Shown: positions 9,120 through 19,221, counted from the first letter of the stretch. The stretch is DNA of 50,320 nt from Sulfurovum sp. (GCA_027081115.1 JALWLD010000053.1:1-50320); one strand, 5' to 3'. Notes: generated by a model not told the origin, from the sequence alone. Made by a program: numbers and translations.

Positions 9120-10931
9120 TTATCTTAATAATTTTTGAAATTCAAATACAGGTAGCGGTTTTGAGAAATAGTACCCTTGTATAAAGTCACTTCCAAAACT
9201 ACTGAGGAGTGTAAACATCTCTTCATTTTCAATGCCCTCGACTACGATCTTCATCCCAAGATTATGCCCTAATTCTATCATAGCTTTTACAATTCTCTGA
9301 TCTTCATCATTTTTGACAATATTGATAACCAGTGATCTATCGATTTTCAATATACTCGCAGGGATCTTTTTCAGATAGGTGAAAGAGGTATATCCCGTAC
9401 CAAAATCATCAAGTGAGATATCAATACCTAATCTTTTTAATTCCAGCAGCTGTTTACTCGTACTCTCTTCCGAGATCATAGCAGAGCCCTCTGTAATCTC
9501 AAATTTTATGAGTTCAGGATTTATTTGATGCTGTGCAAGTTGTGTTACCACATCTTCTACAAACTTTCCTGACTCCAATTCTAACATAGAGAGGTTTATA
9601 GAGACTGCTATTTGCTTAAATTTAAAGAGCTCCCAGCGTTTTTGCTGTTTTAGCACCTCTTCCAACACATACTTACCTAAATCTGTAATAAATCCCGTTT
9701 TTTCCATAATAGGGATAAATACATTTGGTACAATCATTCCATGTTCCGGATGTTGCCAGCGGATCAATGCTTCTGCAGAGACAATCTCTTTTGTTTTTGC
9801 ATCCATGATGGGTTGATAATAGACTTCAAATTCACTTTTTTCTAATGCCTGATGCATATCATTATAAAGTTTTAACTCATCATAATCATACTTCGATTGC
9901 TGTTCCTCATAGATTTCAATACGTCCATGCCCTTTCTTCTCTGCATTGGAGAGTGCTTTATAGGCATCATCCAAGAGATTGAGCGTACTACTGCTGTCAG
10001 GATAGATAGATACACCTACCGATGCAGTCAAGTGTAACTTACTGTTCCCCATTTTATAAAAAGATTTCAACTCATGTTGAATGTTATTGACAATAGACAA
10101 AATATCTTTTGTGGATTCAACATCTGGCATAATCAACAAAAAATTATTGTGTACTGTATGATAGACAAAAAAAGAAAACTCGTTAGCTAACTCTTCAAGG
10201 TAACTTGCAAATCGTATTAAAACAACATTTGACTGTTCATACCCTACAATAGATCGTAACATGGAAAAGTTATCAATATCCATAAGTACCAATGCAATTT
10301 TTTGATGATTTAGGTGAAGTTTTGCATACAAAGCGTTTAAGTCACTAAGTGCTTGTGCCTGATTAGGCAACTTGGTAAGTTTATGTTTATAGGCCAACTG
10401 CTCTTTGGCTTTCTCTTTTCTCATATCGTTAATGATCAAAATAGTACCGGGAACAGTATCGTTTATCTTGATTAATGACGTGTTGAAATAGAGATTTACA
10501 GGTATTTCCTCTTTTATATTCTTTTCCCTAATCAATAAAGTATTTGTATAGACATTCATACGTTTTTCTGATTTCTGTATACTATGAGAGATCAATGTCT
10601 TAAGATCAACAAATTCATTTTTCACTTTAATTTCAGGAAGTTCAAGCTGTGTAAATTTAAAATATTTTTTTAAATCAAAAAAATCAATGGCCGCTTTATT
10701 GGCATAAAGGATCTCATTTTTATTCGAGAGTACAATAATGACATCTTCGGAGATATAAAAGACATTTTGAAATACTTTTATTTTTTCTTCTACAAAGTTT
10801 TGTAATGCATCTTTTTTACGTTTAAACATAAAGATATATATGAAGATAAGTAAAAAGGTTAGTATGCTCAAAAGTAAAATATTACTTGGTGAAACCAAAC
10901 TTAATACATTTTCCCCAATATTTTCAAACAT
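9120..10931 (-). CDS. Membrane-anchored EAL phosphodiesterase with inactive GGDEF
   Basis: 603 aa with the same layout as the next gene: membrane helix (about 16-36), PAS-like region with NKNEILYANKAA (71-82), GGDEF-like domain (about 180-340), EAL domain (about 350-603). The GGDEF site reads VHNNF (260-264), so the cyclase half is inactive and may bind GTP as a regulator. The EAL half is intact: EAL (387-389), Asn446, Glu481, Asp508-Asp509 in DDFGTG, Lys529 and the VVEGIE segment. It probably hydrolyses c-di-GMP to pGpG. An extended -10 promoter lies just upstream (10977-10985). The paralogue downstream has lost the second Asp, so the pair may combine an active enzyme and a modified partner. 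Confidence 0.9.
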   Translation of the reverse strand: MFENIGENVLSLVSPSNILLLSILTFLLIFIYIFMFKRKKDALQNFVEEKIKVFQNVFYISEDVIIVLSNKNEILYANKAAIDFFDLKKYFKFTQLELPEIKVKNEFVDLKTLISHSIQKSEKRMNVYTNTLLIREKNIKEEIPVNLYFNTSLIKINDTVPGTILIINDMRKEKAKEQLAYKHKLTKLPNQAQALSDLNALYAKLHLNHQKIALVLMDIDNFSMLRSIVGYEQSNVVLIRFASYLEELANEFSFFVYHTVHNNFLLIMPDVESTKDILSIVNNIQHELKSFYKMGNSKLHLTASVGVSIYPDSSSTLNLLDDAYKALSNAEKKGHGRIEIYEEQQSKYDYDELKLYNDMHQALEKSEFEVYYQPIMDAKTKEIVSAEALIRWQHPEHGMIVPNVFIPIMEKTGFITDLGKYVLEEVLKQQKRWELFKFKQIAVSINLSMLELESGKFVEDVVTQLAQHQINPELIKFEITEGSAMISEESTSKQLLELKRLGIDISLDDFGTGYTSFTYLKKIPASILKIDRSLVINIVKNDEDQRIVKAMIELGHNLGMKIVVEGIENEEMFTLLSSFGSDFIQGYYFSKPLPVFEFQKLLR

Positions 10932-10976
10932 TCCATCCCTTTTGTCTGCACTATAGCAACTATAACCTTAGGAAAT

Positions 10977-10985
10977 ATTATATCA
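10977..10985 (-). promoter_or_regulatory. Extended -10 promoter for the EAL pair
   Basis: Minus strand reads TGATATAAT, a TG-N extended -10 box, 45 bases before the ATG at 10931 and within the 76-base gap after xseA. The -35 region is poor. Confidence 0.5.
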
Positions 10986-11007
10986 TACAAGGATTAAAAT
11001 GCTGTAT

Positions 11008-12261
11008 TTAAAAAACTATTTTCTTTAACATGCGTGCTTCTATTTTGACAGAAGCATTTTCCAATGTAAACGCTTCCTCTTCTTGCAGTTCATCCAATTC
11101 TATTGTTTTGCCATTTTTCAATACTTTTGCCCAACCTGTTTTACACTGTAGTTTTGGATTGTTCATTTCTATTTTTTTCAGTATATATTCCAGGTGTTGT
11201 TCTTTTTTCTGAAGTATAAAGTGTATGTTTTGTCTAAAATTCATACGAAGTGTAGGAAGTTCTGATATTCTTTGTTCCAAGCTATACTGCATTACACGTC
11301 TAAACTCATCTTCAAGTCGTTTAAATTCATTTTCTATTTCTTTCAGTCTTCTGGAAGGAGAAGATCGTAAAAGCATCTCTTCTAAATGATGTAATGCCTG
11401 TTCACTCTGTTGTATATTTTGTATAATTATTTGCTTATATCGTAACATTAACTCATCAAGTGTATAAAGTATCTCTTGCACATCCGGGAGTATCATCTCT
11501 ATAGCTGCAGAAGGGGTAGGGGCACGTAGATCTGCTACGTAGTCAGAGATCATGACATCAACCTCATGCCCTACTGCTGAAACCACAGGGGTCTTCATTT
11601 CAAAAAGTGCATGGGCTACGGCTTCTTCATTAAAAGCCCAAAGATCTTCAGTACTTCCTCCACCACGCCCTACAACTATAACATCTGCCTGCAGAGTATC
11701 TGCATAGTATAATGACTTTGCAATTTGGAGTGCAGCAGTATCCCCCTGTACCAAGGTATCTACAATAATAACTTCAAGCAAAGGCCAACGCTTTTGAATA
11801 ATTTTTAGCATATCATGGAGTGCAGCAGATTCTTTGGCTGTAACCAAGACCATTTTTTTTATGTGTTTAGGAATAGATTTTTTTCTTTGTGCATCAAAAT
11901 ACCCTTTGGCTTTCAATCTCTCTTTTAACTGTTCAAATGCCAAAGCCAGTGCACCCTGCCCGTAAGGTTCAACTTTTACCACATAGAATTGATATTCTCC
12001 TCTAGGAGTATATACACCTACAGAACCTTCAATGACAATATGCATACCCTTTTCAATACGAAATTTCATTTTAGAGACAGAAGAGCGCCACATCACACAT
12101 TTGATGGAACTCTCTTTGTCTTTGACAGAAAAATAAAGATGTCCGGAAGTATGATAGGTAACAGAAGCTACCTCTCCTTCTACAAGTATATGCATGAAGG
12201 TAGCTTCAAGAAGAGATTTTATTTTGGTATTGAGTGAAGAGACTGTCATCAAATTAGACAT
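11008..12261 (-). CDS. xseA: Exodeoxyribonuclease VII large subunit
   Basis: 417 aa. XseA with several XseB subunits degrades single-stranded DNA from both ends in repair. Residues 1-100 are the OB-fold DNA-binding domain (LVEGEVASVTYHTSGHLYFSV region); the catalytic domain shows VVGRGGGSTEDLWAFN (197-212) and SAVGHEVD (228-235) followed by RAPTPSAA (246-253). The C-terminal third is a long coiled coil for small-subunit binding. It is the last gene of the lpxC-to-xseA series, 12 nt after ubiE. No xseB-like gene was seen in the window. Confidence 0.95.
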   Translation of the reverse strand: MSNLMTVSSLNTKIKSLLEATFMHILVEGEVASVTYHTSGHLYFSVKDKESSIKCVMWRSSVSKMKFRIEKGMHIVIEGSVGVYTPRGEYQFYVVKVEPYGQGALALAFEQLKERLKAKGYFDAQRKKSIPKHIKKMVLVTAKESAALHDMLKIIQKRWPLLEVIIVDTLVQGDTAALQIAKSLYYADTLQADVIVVGRGGGSTEDLWAFNEEAVAHALFEMKTPVVSAVGHEVDVMISDYVADLRAPTPSAAIEMILPDVQEILYTLDELMLRYKQIIIQNIQQSEQALHHLEEMLLRSSPSRRLKEIENEFKRLEDEFRRVMQYSLEQRISELPTLRMNFRQNIHFILQKKEQHLEYILKKIEMNNPKLQCKTGWAKVLKNGKTIELDELQEEEAFTLENASVKIEARMLKKIVF

Positions 12262-12273
12262 AAAACACCCATA

Positions 12274-13011
12274 TTATTTTTTTTGTGCTACCAATAGTGT
12301 TGAAATTCCCATAGAGAATGATTTGGTATATTTCATTTCAAAACCTACAGACTCCAACTCTTTTTCCAACATTTCTGTTGTTAAAAATTCTTCAATAGAG
12401 TCTGGTAAGTACTTATAGGCTTCATAGTTTTTAGAGATCAGTCCACCTACTCTAGGTAAAACATTTTTCATACCAAAATCTACAACCTTATCTATGATAC
12501 TGTCTCTGTCTTGTTTTGTAAACTCCAGGATCACAACAATGCCATCTGGCTTTAGTGCTCGATAAAACTCCTGTAACGCTTCTACTCTATCGACCACATT
12601 ACGAATACCGTATGAGATAGAGATAATATCTGTACTCTCGTTTTCAATGGGAAGTTCCTGTGCTTTACCAACAATGAACTCTGCAAAATCTACTTTCCCT
12701 TTTGCTACATCAAGCATACCTACCGAAGGGTCAATCCCCACATATTTATCAATAGTTACACCATTTTTTTCAGCCTCTTCTTTCCAGTAGATAAGAAGAT
12801 CTCCCGTTCCGGTAGCTACATCCGTAATCTGTCCCAACTCTTTTTTGCCAAGGATCTCAAAAGCTTTATTACAGCCCTGCTTTCTCCATTGTATATCAAT
12901 ACCCATACTCAATACTCTGTTGGCTTTATCATAGGTAGAAGCGATGTCATCAAACATCGTTACGATCTTTTCTTGCTTTTCTTCTTTATCTGTTAGTTTT
13001 TCAATGCCCAA
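12274..13011 (-). CDS. ubiE: Demethylmenaquinone/ubiquinone C-methyltransferase
   Basis: 245 aa SAM-dependent methyltransferase of the UbiE/MenG family; in Campylobacterota it methylates demethylmenaquinone in the last step of menaquinone synthesis. The SAM-binding motif is DVATGTGDLL (64-73), and FDDIASTYDKANRVLSMG and SISYGIRNV are family signatures. The start at 13011 is TTG, with GGAG 8 bases upstream, and overlaps the end of ribD by 11 bases, implying translational coupling. The next internal Met is at residue 19, inside the conserved FDDIA block, so TTG is the better choice. Confidence 0.93.
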   Translation of the reverse strand: MGIEKLTDKEEKQEKIVTMFDDIASTYDKANRVLSMGIDIQWRKQGCNKAFEILGKKELGQITDVATGTGDLLIYWKEEAEKNGVTIDKYVGIDPSVGMLDVAKGKVDFAEFIVGKAQELPIENESTDIISISYGIRNVVDRVEALQEFYRALKPDGIVVILEFTKQDRDSIIDKVVDFGMKNVLPRVGGLISKNYEAYKYLPDSIEEFLTTEMLEKELESVGFEMKYTKSFSMGISTLLVAQKK

Positions 13012-13996
13012 TGTGTCTGCTCCATATCATAAGATCTACATCTTTTTTCCCTTGATGTAGAAATTCTAAATTCATTGTAGTATTATAGGTTAAATTGTTG
13101 GAAGAGAGCTTAGGGGTCTGGTAAATCAAAAGCCAATCTATCTTCTCTTTTAGGGCATTTAACATCCCCTCTCCACCCTCAACCAAGACAAAAGAAGGCT
13201 CATCTAAAAAATCTAAAGAATTACTTACTTTTATCTCTCGATTTTTAACACTGAAAAGAGGTATGGTTCTGTCTAAATCATCACTCTTGGAATAGATCAC
13301 AATATTAGGTGCTTTACCCTCTGTAAACCTACAATCCAGTGTCGGTCTATCGACCCGAACTGTATTTCCACCGATCAATAAGCTATCGCATACTTCCCTT
13401 AATTGATGTACATGCTTCAAAGAAGCTTTTGAACTCAAATATCCACCACCAATTTTCCCATTGCTTGTTTGTGCCAATTTGAACAATACAAAAGCCTTTT
13501 TCTGCCAAATAATAAACGGTTCAAGCAGCGTTTTACATTCTTCTTCCAATACACCAATAGTAACATTTTTCAATATCTGTGAACCAGCATCATGTCCAAT
13601 AATTGGATCTCTTGTACCAATAACTGTTCGCATAAGATTTAATTGTTTCAACAGTGATGCACATGAGGGTGTTTTCTCTTCATGGGAACAGGGTTCCAGT
13701 GTCACATAAATAGTACACTCGGAAAAAATATTTTGAGGAAGATTTAAAAGAAAACTGTGTACTTCTTTTGCATTGTAAGGGTCAATAGATACTTGAGTAT
13801 TTGACATCACTTCATAAGCAAACAATAGTGCCAGTACTTCAGCATGAGAAGTACCTGCTTTTTGATGGGCTTCTACAGAAAGTATCTTGCCTTTAAAAGT
13901 AACAACAGCACCGACAGCAGGATTTGGATAAGTTAATCCCTGATATTCCCAAGCTTTATCAAGAGCGAGTTGCATATAGATTTCATCAATGTTCAT
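13001..13996 (-). CDS. ribD: Riboflavin biosynthesis deaminase/reductase
   Basis: 331 aa bifunctional enzyme. The N-terminal domain (about 1-150) is a zinc cytidine-deaminase fold with HAE (51-53) and PC...PSC (Cys103, Cys112) as ligands; it deaminates the pyrimidine product of GTP cyclohydrolase II. The C-terminal domain (about 165-331) resembles the NADPH reductase, with KLAQTSNGKI, DSLLIGGNTVRVDRP and LVEGGEG motifs. It is somewhat shorter than E. coli RibD (367 aa), mostly at the C-terminal end. It lies 18 nt after rimP and overlaps ubiE by 11 bases. Confidence 0.93.
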   Translation of the reverse strand: MNIDEIYMQLALDKAWEYQGLTYPNPAVGAVVTFKGKILSVEAHQKAGTSHAEVLALLFAYEVMSNTQVSIDPYNAKEVHSFLLNLPQNIFSECTIYVTLEPCSHEEKTPSCASLLKQLNLMRTVIGTRDPIIGHDAGSQILKNVTIGVLEEECKTLLEPFIIWQKKAFVLFKLAQTSNGKIGGGYLSSKASLKHVHQLREVCDSLLIGGNTVRVDRPTLDCRFTEGKAPNIVIYSKSDDLDRTIPLFSVKNREIKVSNSLDFLDEPSFVLVEGGEGMLNALKEKIDWLLIYQTPKLSSNNLTYNTTMNLEFLHQGKKDVDLMIWSRHIGH

Positions 13997-14014
13997 GCAA
14001 CTCCTTTTCTAAAT

Positions 14015-14446
14015 TTAGTTCCAGTCAAAATACGTTTTAGACGTATTTAATTCTCCATATGAGTAAGATTCATCACCTTGCTTTGTCTCAACCACAATAC
14101 CATTATCATCAGCTGATTTGAGCAAACCCTTAAGCTTCTCTCCTGCACCCAGTTTCAACTTTACTTTTTCACCAATGGCATTTTTAAAATGTACAGGTTT
14201 TGTTAACTTACGCTCGATTCCAGGAGATGAGACTTCAAGACGATACTGTCCATGCATAGGTGGATGCACATCCAAAAAAGGAGAAAGTTCATGGGAGATA
14301 TCTGCACAAAGATCAAGTGAAACACCACCTACTTTAGTAATAAGAACCCTGTAAATGGTTTCATCAAATTCTGTGACCACTTCTGTGTCATACAAAGCTG
14401 CGCCATTAGCCTCTATGATCTTTGCAATTTGTGTATCAAGATTCAT
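14015..14446 (-). CDS. rimP: Ribosome maturation factor RimP
   Basis: 143 aa from the ATG at 14446. The open frame extends to 14608, but that extension overlaps rbfA in another frame and is basic and unlike RimP; AAGGA about 8 bases before 14446 decides the start. RimP assists 30S subunit maturation. Conserved features are DLCADISHELSPFLD and the YRLEVSSPGIERKLTKPVHF block in the first domain, followed by the small SH3-like C-terminal domain. It overlaps the 3' end of rbfA by 11 bases. Confidence 0.92.
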   Translation of the reverse strand: MNLDTQIAKIIEANGAALYDTEVVTEFDETIYRVLITKVGGVSLDLCADISHELSPFLDVHPPMHGQYRLEVSSPGIERKLTKPVHFKNAIGEKVKLKLGAGEKLKGLLKSADDNGIVVETKQGDESYSYGELNTSKTYFDWN

Positions 14447-14822
14447 CTGAACTATCCTTCTCTTCGTCTTCTTTTTTTGTACTGATCTGCTTGAAAAGCT
14501 CTTCAATACGAGAAACTTTTTCCAACTGTTCATCAAACTCAAACGTGAATCTTGGTGCTTTAAACCAACCTTCACTCTGTTTACAGTGGTTTTGGATATA
14601 CCCGGCAACTGTTCTTAGCTGTCTGAGTGCTTCACCCTGCTCTTTGTCCGAAAGAAACGATTTATCAAGATAGACCTTCGCATCAGAACGTCCTTTTGAA
14701 CAGACCACATCTGTAACAGAAAGCCCGTTAATACGCTCATCATCAAGTGTTGCCAATGCCTCAGGGATGATCTCCCTTAGGACAGACTCAACCCGGTGAC
14801 GTTTGATCTCTTCTTGTGTCAT
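14436..14822 (-). CDS. rbfA: Ribosome-binding factor A
   Basis: 128 aa. RbfA is a KH-fold protein needed for late 30S maturation and cold growth. The N-terminal RHRVESVLREIIPEAL, the VTDVVCSKGRSDAKVYL strand and the RFTFEFDEQLEKVSRIEELF block are typical. The charged tail (KKEDEEKDSSDES) is a local extension. It begins one base after the infB stop and overlaps rimP by 11 bases, so infB-rbfA-rimP is a tightly coupled translation-factor block. Confidence 0.94.
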   Translation of the reverse strand: MTQEEIKRHRVESVLREIIPEALATLDDERINGLSVTDVVCSKGRSDAKVYLDKSFLSDKEQGEALRQLRTVAGYIQNHCKQSEGWFKAPRFTFEFDEQLEKVSRIEELFKQISTKKEDEEKDSSDES

Positions 14823-14823
14823 A

Positions 14824-17574
14824 CTACAGTGTCACTTGCTCTTCAACATCTTTAAATGTTTCGATCACATCGCCTGCTTTAATGTCATTGAAGTTTTCAA
14901 GCATGATACCACACTCATAACCATTTTTAACTTCTCTTGCATCTTCATTGAAACGCTTAAGAGAGGAAATTGTACTTTCATAAACAACCACACCATCACG
15001 GATAAGTCTCGCTTTAGAGTTTCTAGTAATTGATCCATCAGAAACTTTACACCCGGCAATGGTTCCTACTTTACCAACAACAAAGGTTTCACGTACTTCA
15101 GCCTGACCCGTAACCTCTTCAGAGATCACTGGAGACATCATACCACCAAGAAGTGCTTTGACATCATCAAGAAGGTCATAGATGATCGAATATGAACGTA
15201 TCTCAATACCAAGCTCTTTTGACTTCTTCTTCACAGCACCTGTAGGCCTGACATTAAAGCCAAGAACGACTGCATGCTCAGAAGCATCTGCCAAAGTAAG
15301 GTCAGACTCGGTTACGCCCCCCACACCTTCGTGGATAATGTTTACTTTAACTTCTTCATTTCTCAATTTTTCAAGAGAACCTTTGATCGCTTCAAGTGAA
15401 CCTTGTACATCTGCTTTAATGATGACAGGAAGTGACTTGAGCTGTCCTTCAGCAATAAGTGCTGAGAGATCATCCAATGTCGCTTTTGTACTCTTAGAGA
15501 GCTGTTTTGCTCTTTCGAACTCTGCTCTTTTTTCGGCAAGCTCACGTACCTCTTTGTCTGATGACATTGCAACCAGTTCTTCACCTGCACCAGGTACTTC
15601 ATTCAATCCAACAATTGCTGCTGGTGTACTTGGTCCGATCTCTTTGACTGAAGTACCATCATCAAGCTTAATTGCTTTGATACGGCCATATGTTTGACCT
15701 GCAATTACATTATCGCCTACATGCAGTGTACCATTTTGAATGATTACATTTGCAACCGGTCCAAACCCTTTTTCCAAAGAGGCTTCAACCACAACAGCTT
15801 TTGCTTCTCTTGCAGGGTTTGCTTTAAGTTCCATCACCTCTGCTTGAAGCAAAATGGTCTCAAGAAGATCATCAATACCCATACCAGAATGTGCAGAGAC
15901 AGGTACAAATTCGTACTCTCCACCCCAATCTGTTGCCATAACATCAATTTCTGCAAGTTGGGCTTTGACGTTGTCAGGATTTGCGGATTCTTTGTCCATT
16001 TTGTTGATGGCAACAATTAACGGAACACCTGCTGCTTTTGTATGTGAAATAGCTTCTTTGGTTTGTGGCATCACACCATCATCTGCAGCAACTACAATAA
16101 TAACAATATCGGTAGCCTGTGCACCACGTGCTCTCATCTCAGTAAAGGCTTCGTGACCCGGAGTATCAACAAATGTGATCTTCTTGCCATTTTTTTCTAC
16201 CTGATATGCACCTACGTGTTGTGTAATTCCACCTGCTTCTCTGTCCGCAACTTTTGCTGTACGGATCTTGTCAAGCAGTGATGTTTTACCATGGTCAACG
16301 TGTCCCATAATAGTAATGACCGGTGCTCTTTCTACAAGCTCTGTCTCATCTTCTTCTATTTCATCATAAGCATCTGCATAATCCAACTCATCCAATGGAT
16401 TTACCGTTGTAACCTCTACTTCAAACTCTTCAGCAAGAATTTCAATCTCATCTTTGTTCAGGAAATCATTTTTTGTAACCATCATACCTAAAGCAAAAAG
16501 TACACCAACCACTTCACCTACTTTACGGTTCACTTTTTCAGCAAACTCGTAGACTCTTACGTTCTCAGGGATCTCTACAGAAGTAACTACATCTGTACTC
16601 TCCTCTTTAACATATTTCTTACGTTTACCACCACGCTTCAGTGAACGTCTCTGTTGAGGACGGAAGGGCTGTCTACCTTTGGCAGGTCCACCATTTGCCG
16701 CTTCTCTCTTTTTCATCTCTTCTTTACGTTTTTGCTCTTGACGCATCATCTCTTCATAGATATTCTTATCAGAGAAATCAAGAAGTACAACCTCTTCATT
16801 GCCAAAACCTGAATCAATATCACCAGACATACTGTCATGGTTAAAGATATCTATCTTAGTTCCTGACTCTCGAGCTTCAGCAGGCCCTTTCTTAGGCTTC
16901 TTTTTAGGGATATATGGTGTTTGATCACCCATAGAAATCCTAGTTCCAGCTCTTACCGGTGCAGGTTTAGCTTTTCTTACAATCTTTATACCTGTACGTG
17001 AAAGCACTCTTCTTTTAGGTTTTTCTTCACCCTCTTTAGCTGCTTCTGTTGCTTCAGGCTCAGTTTTTTTAGAACTGACAGAGATACCTTTACGCTTTTT
17101 CACCTCTTTAGGAACAATAACTTCAGCTACAGGCTCAATAACTTCTTCTTCCTTGACAGGTGTAGTCTCAGTAACCTCTTCTGCCACTTCTTTCTCCACT
17201 GGAGCTTCTACCACGACAGGTGTCTCTTCTGCTGCTACTTCTTCAACAGCTTTTTCTTCAAGAACTTTTTCAACTACTTCTTCTGTAGCTACTTCTTGAA
17301 CAATTTCTGTCTCAGTAACTTCAGCTTTTGGCTCTTCAGGAACAGCCTCCACTTTTTTCTTTACTACTTTGATCTTTGCTTTTGCACCAGGCTTCGTAAA
17401 GTCTTTTGGCAGTGTCCCACTGATTGCATAGTCCACAAGGATACCAGCATCATCAAGACTAATCGTACTATTGGCGGCTTTTACATCAAAACCTAACTCT
17501 TTGGCTTTTTCCAGTAGATCCCCATTTGACAATCCTGCTTCATCTGCTATTTCTTGGATTTTAACTTTATCCAT
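14824..17574 (-). CDS. infB: Translation initiation factor IF-2
   Basis: 916 aa GTPase that delivers initiator tRNA to the 30S subunit. An N-terminal IF2N domain (1-55) precedes a long low-complexity linker (about 60-330) first rich in Glu/Val/Ala, then Lys/Arg. A second IF2N-like segment lies at about 330-400. The G domain has GHVDHGKT (424-431), DTPGHEAF (470-477) and NKMD (524-527), followed by domains II-IV. Length and linker are typical of Campylobacterota. It overlaps ylxR by 8 bases. Confidence 0.97.
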   Translation of the reverse strand: MDKVKIQEIADEAGLSNGDLLEKAKELGFDVKAANSTISLDDAGILVDYAISGTLPKDFTKPGAKAKIKVVKKKVEAVPEEPKAEVTETEIVQEVATEEVVEKVLEEKAVEEVAAEETPVVVEAPVEKEVAEEVTETTPVKEEEVIEPVAEVIVPKEVKKRKGISVSSKKTEPEATEAAKEGEEKPKRRVLSRTGIKIVRKAKPAPVRAGTRISMGDQTPYIPKKKPKKGPAEARESGTKIDIFNHDSMSGDIDSGFGNEEVVLLDFSDKNIYEEMMRQEQKRKEEMKKREAANGGPAKGRQPFRPQQRRSLKRGGKRKKYVKEESTDVVTSVEIPENVRVYEFAEKVNRKVGEVVGVLFALGMMVTKNDFLNKDEIEILAEEFEVEVTTVNPLDELDYADAYDEIEEDETELVERAPVITIMGHVDHGKTSLLDKIRTAKVADREAGGITQHVGAYQVEKNGKKITFVDTPGHEAFTEMRARGAQATDIVIIVVAADDGVMPQTKEAISHTKAAGVPLIVAINKMDKESANPDNVKAQLAEIDVMATDWGGEYEFVPVSAHSGMGIDDLLETILLQAEVMELKANPAREAKAVVVEASLEKGFGPVANVIIQNGTLHVGDNVIAGQTYGRIKAIKLDDGTSVKEIGPSTPAAIVGLNEVPGAGEELVAMSSDKEVRELAEKRAEFERAKQLSKSTKATLDDLSALIAEGQLKSLPVIIKADVQGSLEAIKGSLEKLRNEEVKVNIIHEGVGGVTESDLTLADASEHAVVLGFNVRPTGAVKKKSKELGIEIRSYSIIYDLLDDVKALLGGMMSPVISEEVTGQAEVRETFVVGKVGTIAGCKVSDGSITRNSKARLIRDGVVVYESTISSLKRFNEDAREVKNGYECGIMLENFNDIKAGDVIETFKDVEEQVTL

Positions 17575-17809
17575 TATTAATTAACTCCTTTAAAAGCTTA
17601 ACAAACCGTTCTGCATCTTGTTTAAAACGTTTCGTTAAGCCTTTGATTTTTTTTTCATTCACAGCACACTCTTTACAGAGATAGAAACTTCTACCTCTAC
17701 CATCATATGCAATAACATCGTTACCGTCTAGTTTTAATCGTATCAAACTGTTTTGAGGATGTCTACAGCGGCAAGAGATACACATTCTTATAGGCTGTGT
17801 GTTTTTCAT
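17567..17809 (-). CDS. ylxR: YlxR/DUF448 RNA-binding protein
   Basis: 80 aa. The family is a small nucleic-acid-binding protein found beside infB/nusA. The signature is present: CISCR (Cys10, Cys13) and [12 protein letters not shown] (Cys45, Cys48), consistent with paired cysteines. It overlaps infB by 8 bases. A TATAAT box ends 6 bases before the ATG and no ribosome-binding site can be seen, so part of its mRNA may be leaderless. Confidence 0.88.
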   Translation of the reverse strand: MKNTQPIRMCISCRCRHPQNSLIRLKLDGNDVIAYDGRGRSFYLCKECAVNEKKIKGLTKRFKQDAERFVKLLKELINNG

Positions 17810-17815
17810 GCGCGT

Positions 17816-17821
17816 ATTATA
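17816..17821 (-). promoter_or_regulatory. -10 box that would give a leaderless ylxR-infB transcript
   Basis: Minus strand TATAAT is followed by ACGCGC and then the ylxR ATG, so a start 7 bases after the -10 box falls on the A of ATG. No Shine-Dalgarno is present. A poor -35 (AGTTGG) has a 17-base spacer. It could supply infB independently of lpxC. Confidence 0.45.
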
Positions 17822-17858
17822 CCCAAAAAGTCATTAACCCAACTAGCAATCATGCTGC

Positions 17859-18740
17859 TTAGTTTTTGGTCATGACTCCATTGTTGTCTAAAGAGAGTGT
17901 AAAGACTCTAAAATGAGGGAATCTGGCCTGCAATGCCTGAGCAATTTTATCGGCATCTTTGTCGTACGCAAGGTTAAAAAAGGTAGAACCTGAACCAGAA
18001 AGTGTAGACATCAATGCTCCGTGTTTCAATGCCACCTTCTGTACATCAAAAAGCTCGGGCATCATTTTCATTCTTCGAGCCTGATGCAACTTATCTTTAG
18101 AAGCAATACGAAGCAGGTCCCACGACTCTGTCATAAAAAGTCCTGTCATATAGGCTGCACGTGAAAGAGAATAGACCGTCTCCTCTTTTCTATACATTTT
18201 AGGCAACACTGTACGAGATCTGGCTGTAGAGATGGTACGGTTCGGTACCACCACCACAGCTCTCAAATATTCCGGCATACGTCTCTTCTTTGAATAGACA
18301 CGGTCCCCTTCTACACAGGCAACGTTAAAGCCACCCATTACAGCAGGAGTAATATTATCAGGGTGGTGTTCATAGCGTAATGCCTGATTTAATATTTCTC
18401 GTTTGTTGTAACGTGTGCCTGAAGCCATATATGCACCACTGAGCGCTGCAACAATAACAGCAGAAGAAGAACCCAGTCCTCTAGAGATAGGAATACGGTT
18501 ACGAAACTCAAAACGGAAATTATCAGATCTTCCACTCAATCGTTTATAATTTTCATTAAAAATACTCAAAAACAGTGAATTTTTCTTGATTTTGGGATTG
18601 TCAGCACCTTCACCTTGGGTAGAGATACTTAAAAACTTTGAGGGTTTGATAATAATTTCATTTCTCAGATCCACAGCAAGTCCCAAGGTGTCGAAACCTG
18701 GTCCAAGGTTAGCTGATGTCGCGGGTACAGATACAAACAT
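17859..18740 (-). CDS. thrB: Homoserine kinase
   Basis: 293 aa from the ATG at 18740, the family's usual start ([17 protein letters not shown]); the frame is open to 18794 but the extra 18 residues overlap tsaB and match nothing. This GHMP kinase phosphorylates homoserine in threonine synthesis. [15 protein letters not shown] (6-20), the phosphate loop [11 protein letters not shown] (84-94) and the C-terminal [11 protein letters not shown] motif are all intact. It follows the tsaB stop by 13 bases. The 49-base gap after it holds the ylxR promoter candidate. Confidence 0.95.
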   Translation of the reverse strand: MFVSVPATSANLGPGFDTLGLAVDLRNEIIIKPSKFLSISTQGEGADNPKIKKNSLFLSIFNENYKRLSGRSDNFRFEFRNRIPISRGLGSSSAVIVAALSGAYMASGTRYNKREILNQALRYEHHPDNITPAVMGGFNVACVEGDRVYSKKRRMPEYLRAVVVVPNRTISTARSRTVLPKMYRKEETVYSLSRAAYMTGLFMTESWDLLRIASKDKLHQARRMKMMPELFDVQKVALKHGALMSTLSGSGSTFFNLAYDKDADKIAQALQARFPHFRVFTLSLDNNGVMTKN

Positions 18741-18753
18741 ATGACTACTTCCG

Positions 18754-19221
18754 TTAAACTGCCGGTAAACTATACTCAGGGGTTGACTCTTCATCTATAA
18801 CAAGATCATGAATACTATGAGGCAATGTAAATGTCACATTGACCGGCTGTTCAAATTTTTTTGTCATTATAGTCTCTTTTTCCTTGATAAAATAAAGATT
18901 GCCTATAGCCTTGATGGGTTGGGCATTGTTTAATTCAAAACCACTACATCCTACACAGGAGATCTCTTTGACTATTTCAATGGTTTTGAGCATAATATAA
19001 GTCAATTTTATAGCCATATAAGAACCTGGACCACGTGTATAGATAATCTGTGCTATCGTATAGCGTTCAAAAATTTCTGTAAGTAGGGGTAAAAGAATTT
19101 CCGATGTTTTTTTATCACTTGCGAAACTCTCTACTAAAATACCATCTTTATACACACCCAATAAAAGAGGAGATGCTATAGAGATAATAAGGAGTTTGTA
19201 CTTAGGCAAAGGACTTTTCAA
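18754..19221 (-). CDS. tsaB: TsaB-like protein (t6A tRNA modification), short
   Basis: 155 aa. The N-terminal beta-strand pattern ([18 protein letters not shown]) and the [13 protein letters not shown] segment correspond to the TsaB/Gcp-like fold (usual GPGSFTGLR), a scaffold for TsaD in making threonylcarbamoyladenosine at position 37 of tRNAs. TsaB is normally about 210-230 aa; here the C-terminal half is shortened and divergent. The start at 19221 is TTG, inside lpxC (20-base overlap); TTG at 19209 is an alternative. Assignment rests on the first half and on synteny with thrB/lpxC. Confidence 0.65.
   Translation of the reverse strand: MKSPLPKYKLLIISIASPLLLGVYKDGILVESFASDKKTSEILLPLLTEIFERYTIAQIIYTRGPGSYMAIKLTYIMLKTIEIVKEISCVGCSGFELNNAQPIKAIGNLYFIKEKETIMTKKFEQPVNVTFTLPHSIHDLVIDEESTPEYSLPAV

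Noticed and set aside
7350-10931. Active diguanylate cyclases
   Set aside because: Both GGDEF signatures are replaced (MDCDKF and VHNNF), so synthesis of c-di-GMP is not supported.
7350-10931. LapD-like receptor for the RTX adhesin
   Set aside because: No periplasmic output domain or HAMP is visible; only one short N-terminal membrane helix, and the genes are over 30 kb from the adhesin.
14447-14608. N-terminal extension of rimP
   Set aside because: It lies wholly within rbfA in another frame, is unlike RimP, and a good ribosome site precedes 14446.
18741-18794. Earlier thrB start at 18794
   Set aside because: It overlaps tsaB and adds 18 residues not found in homoserine kinases; the conserved N-terminus begins at 18740.
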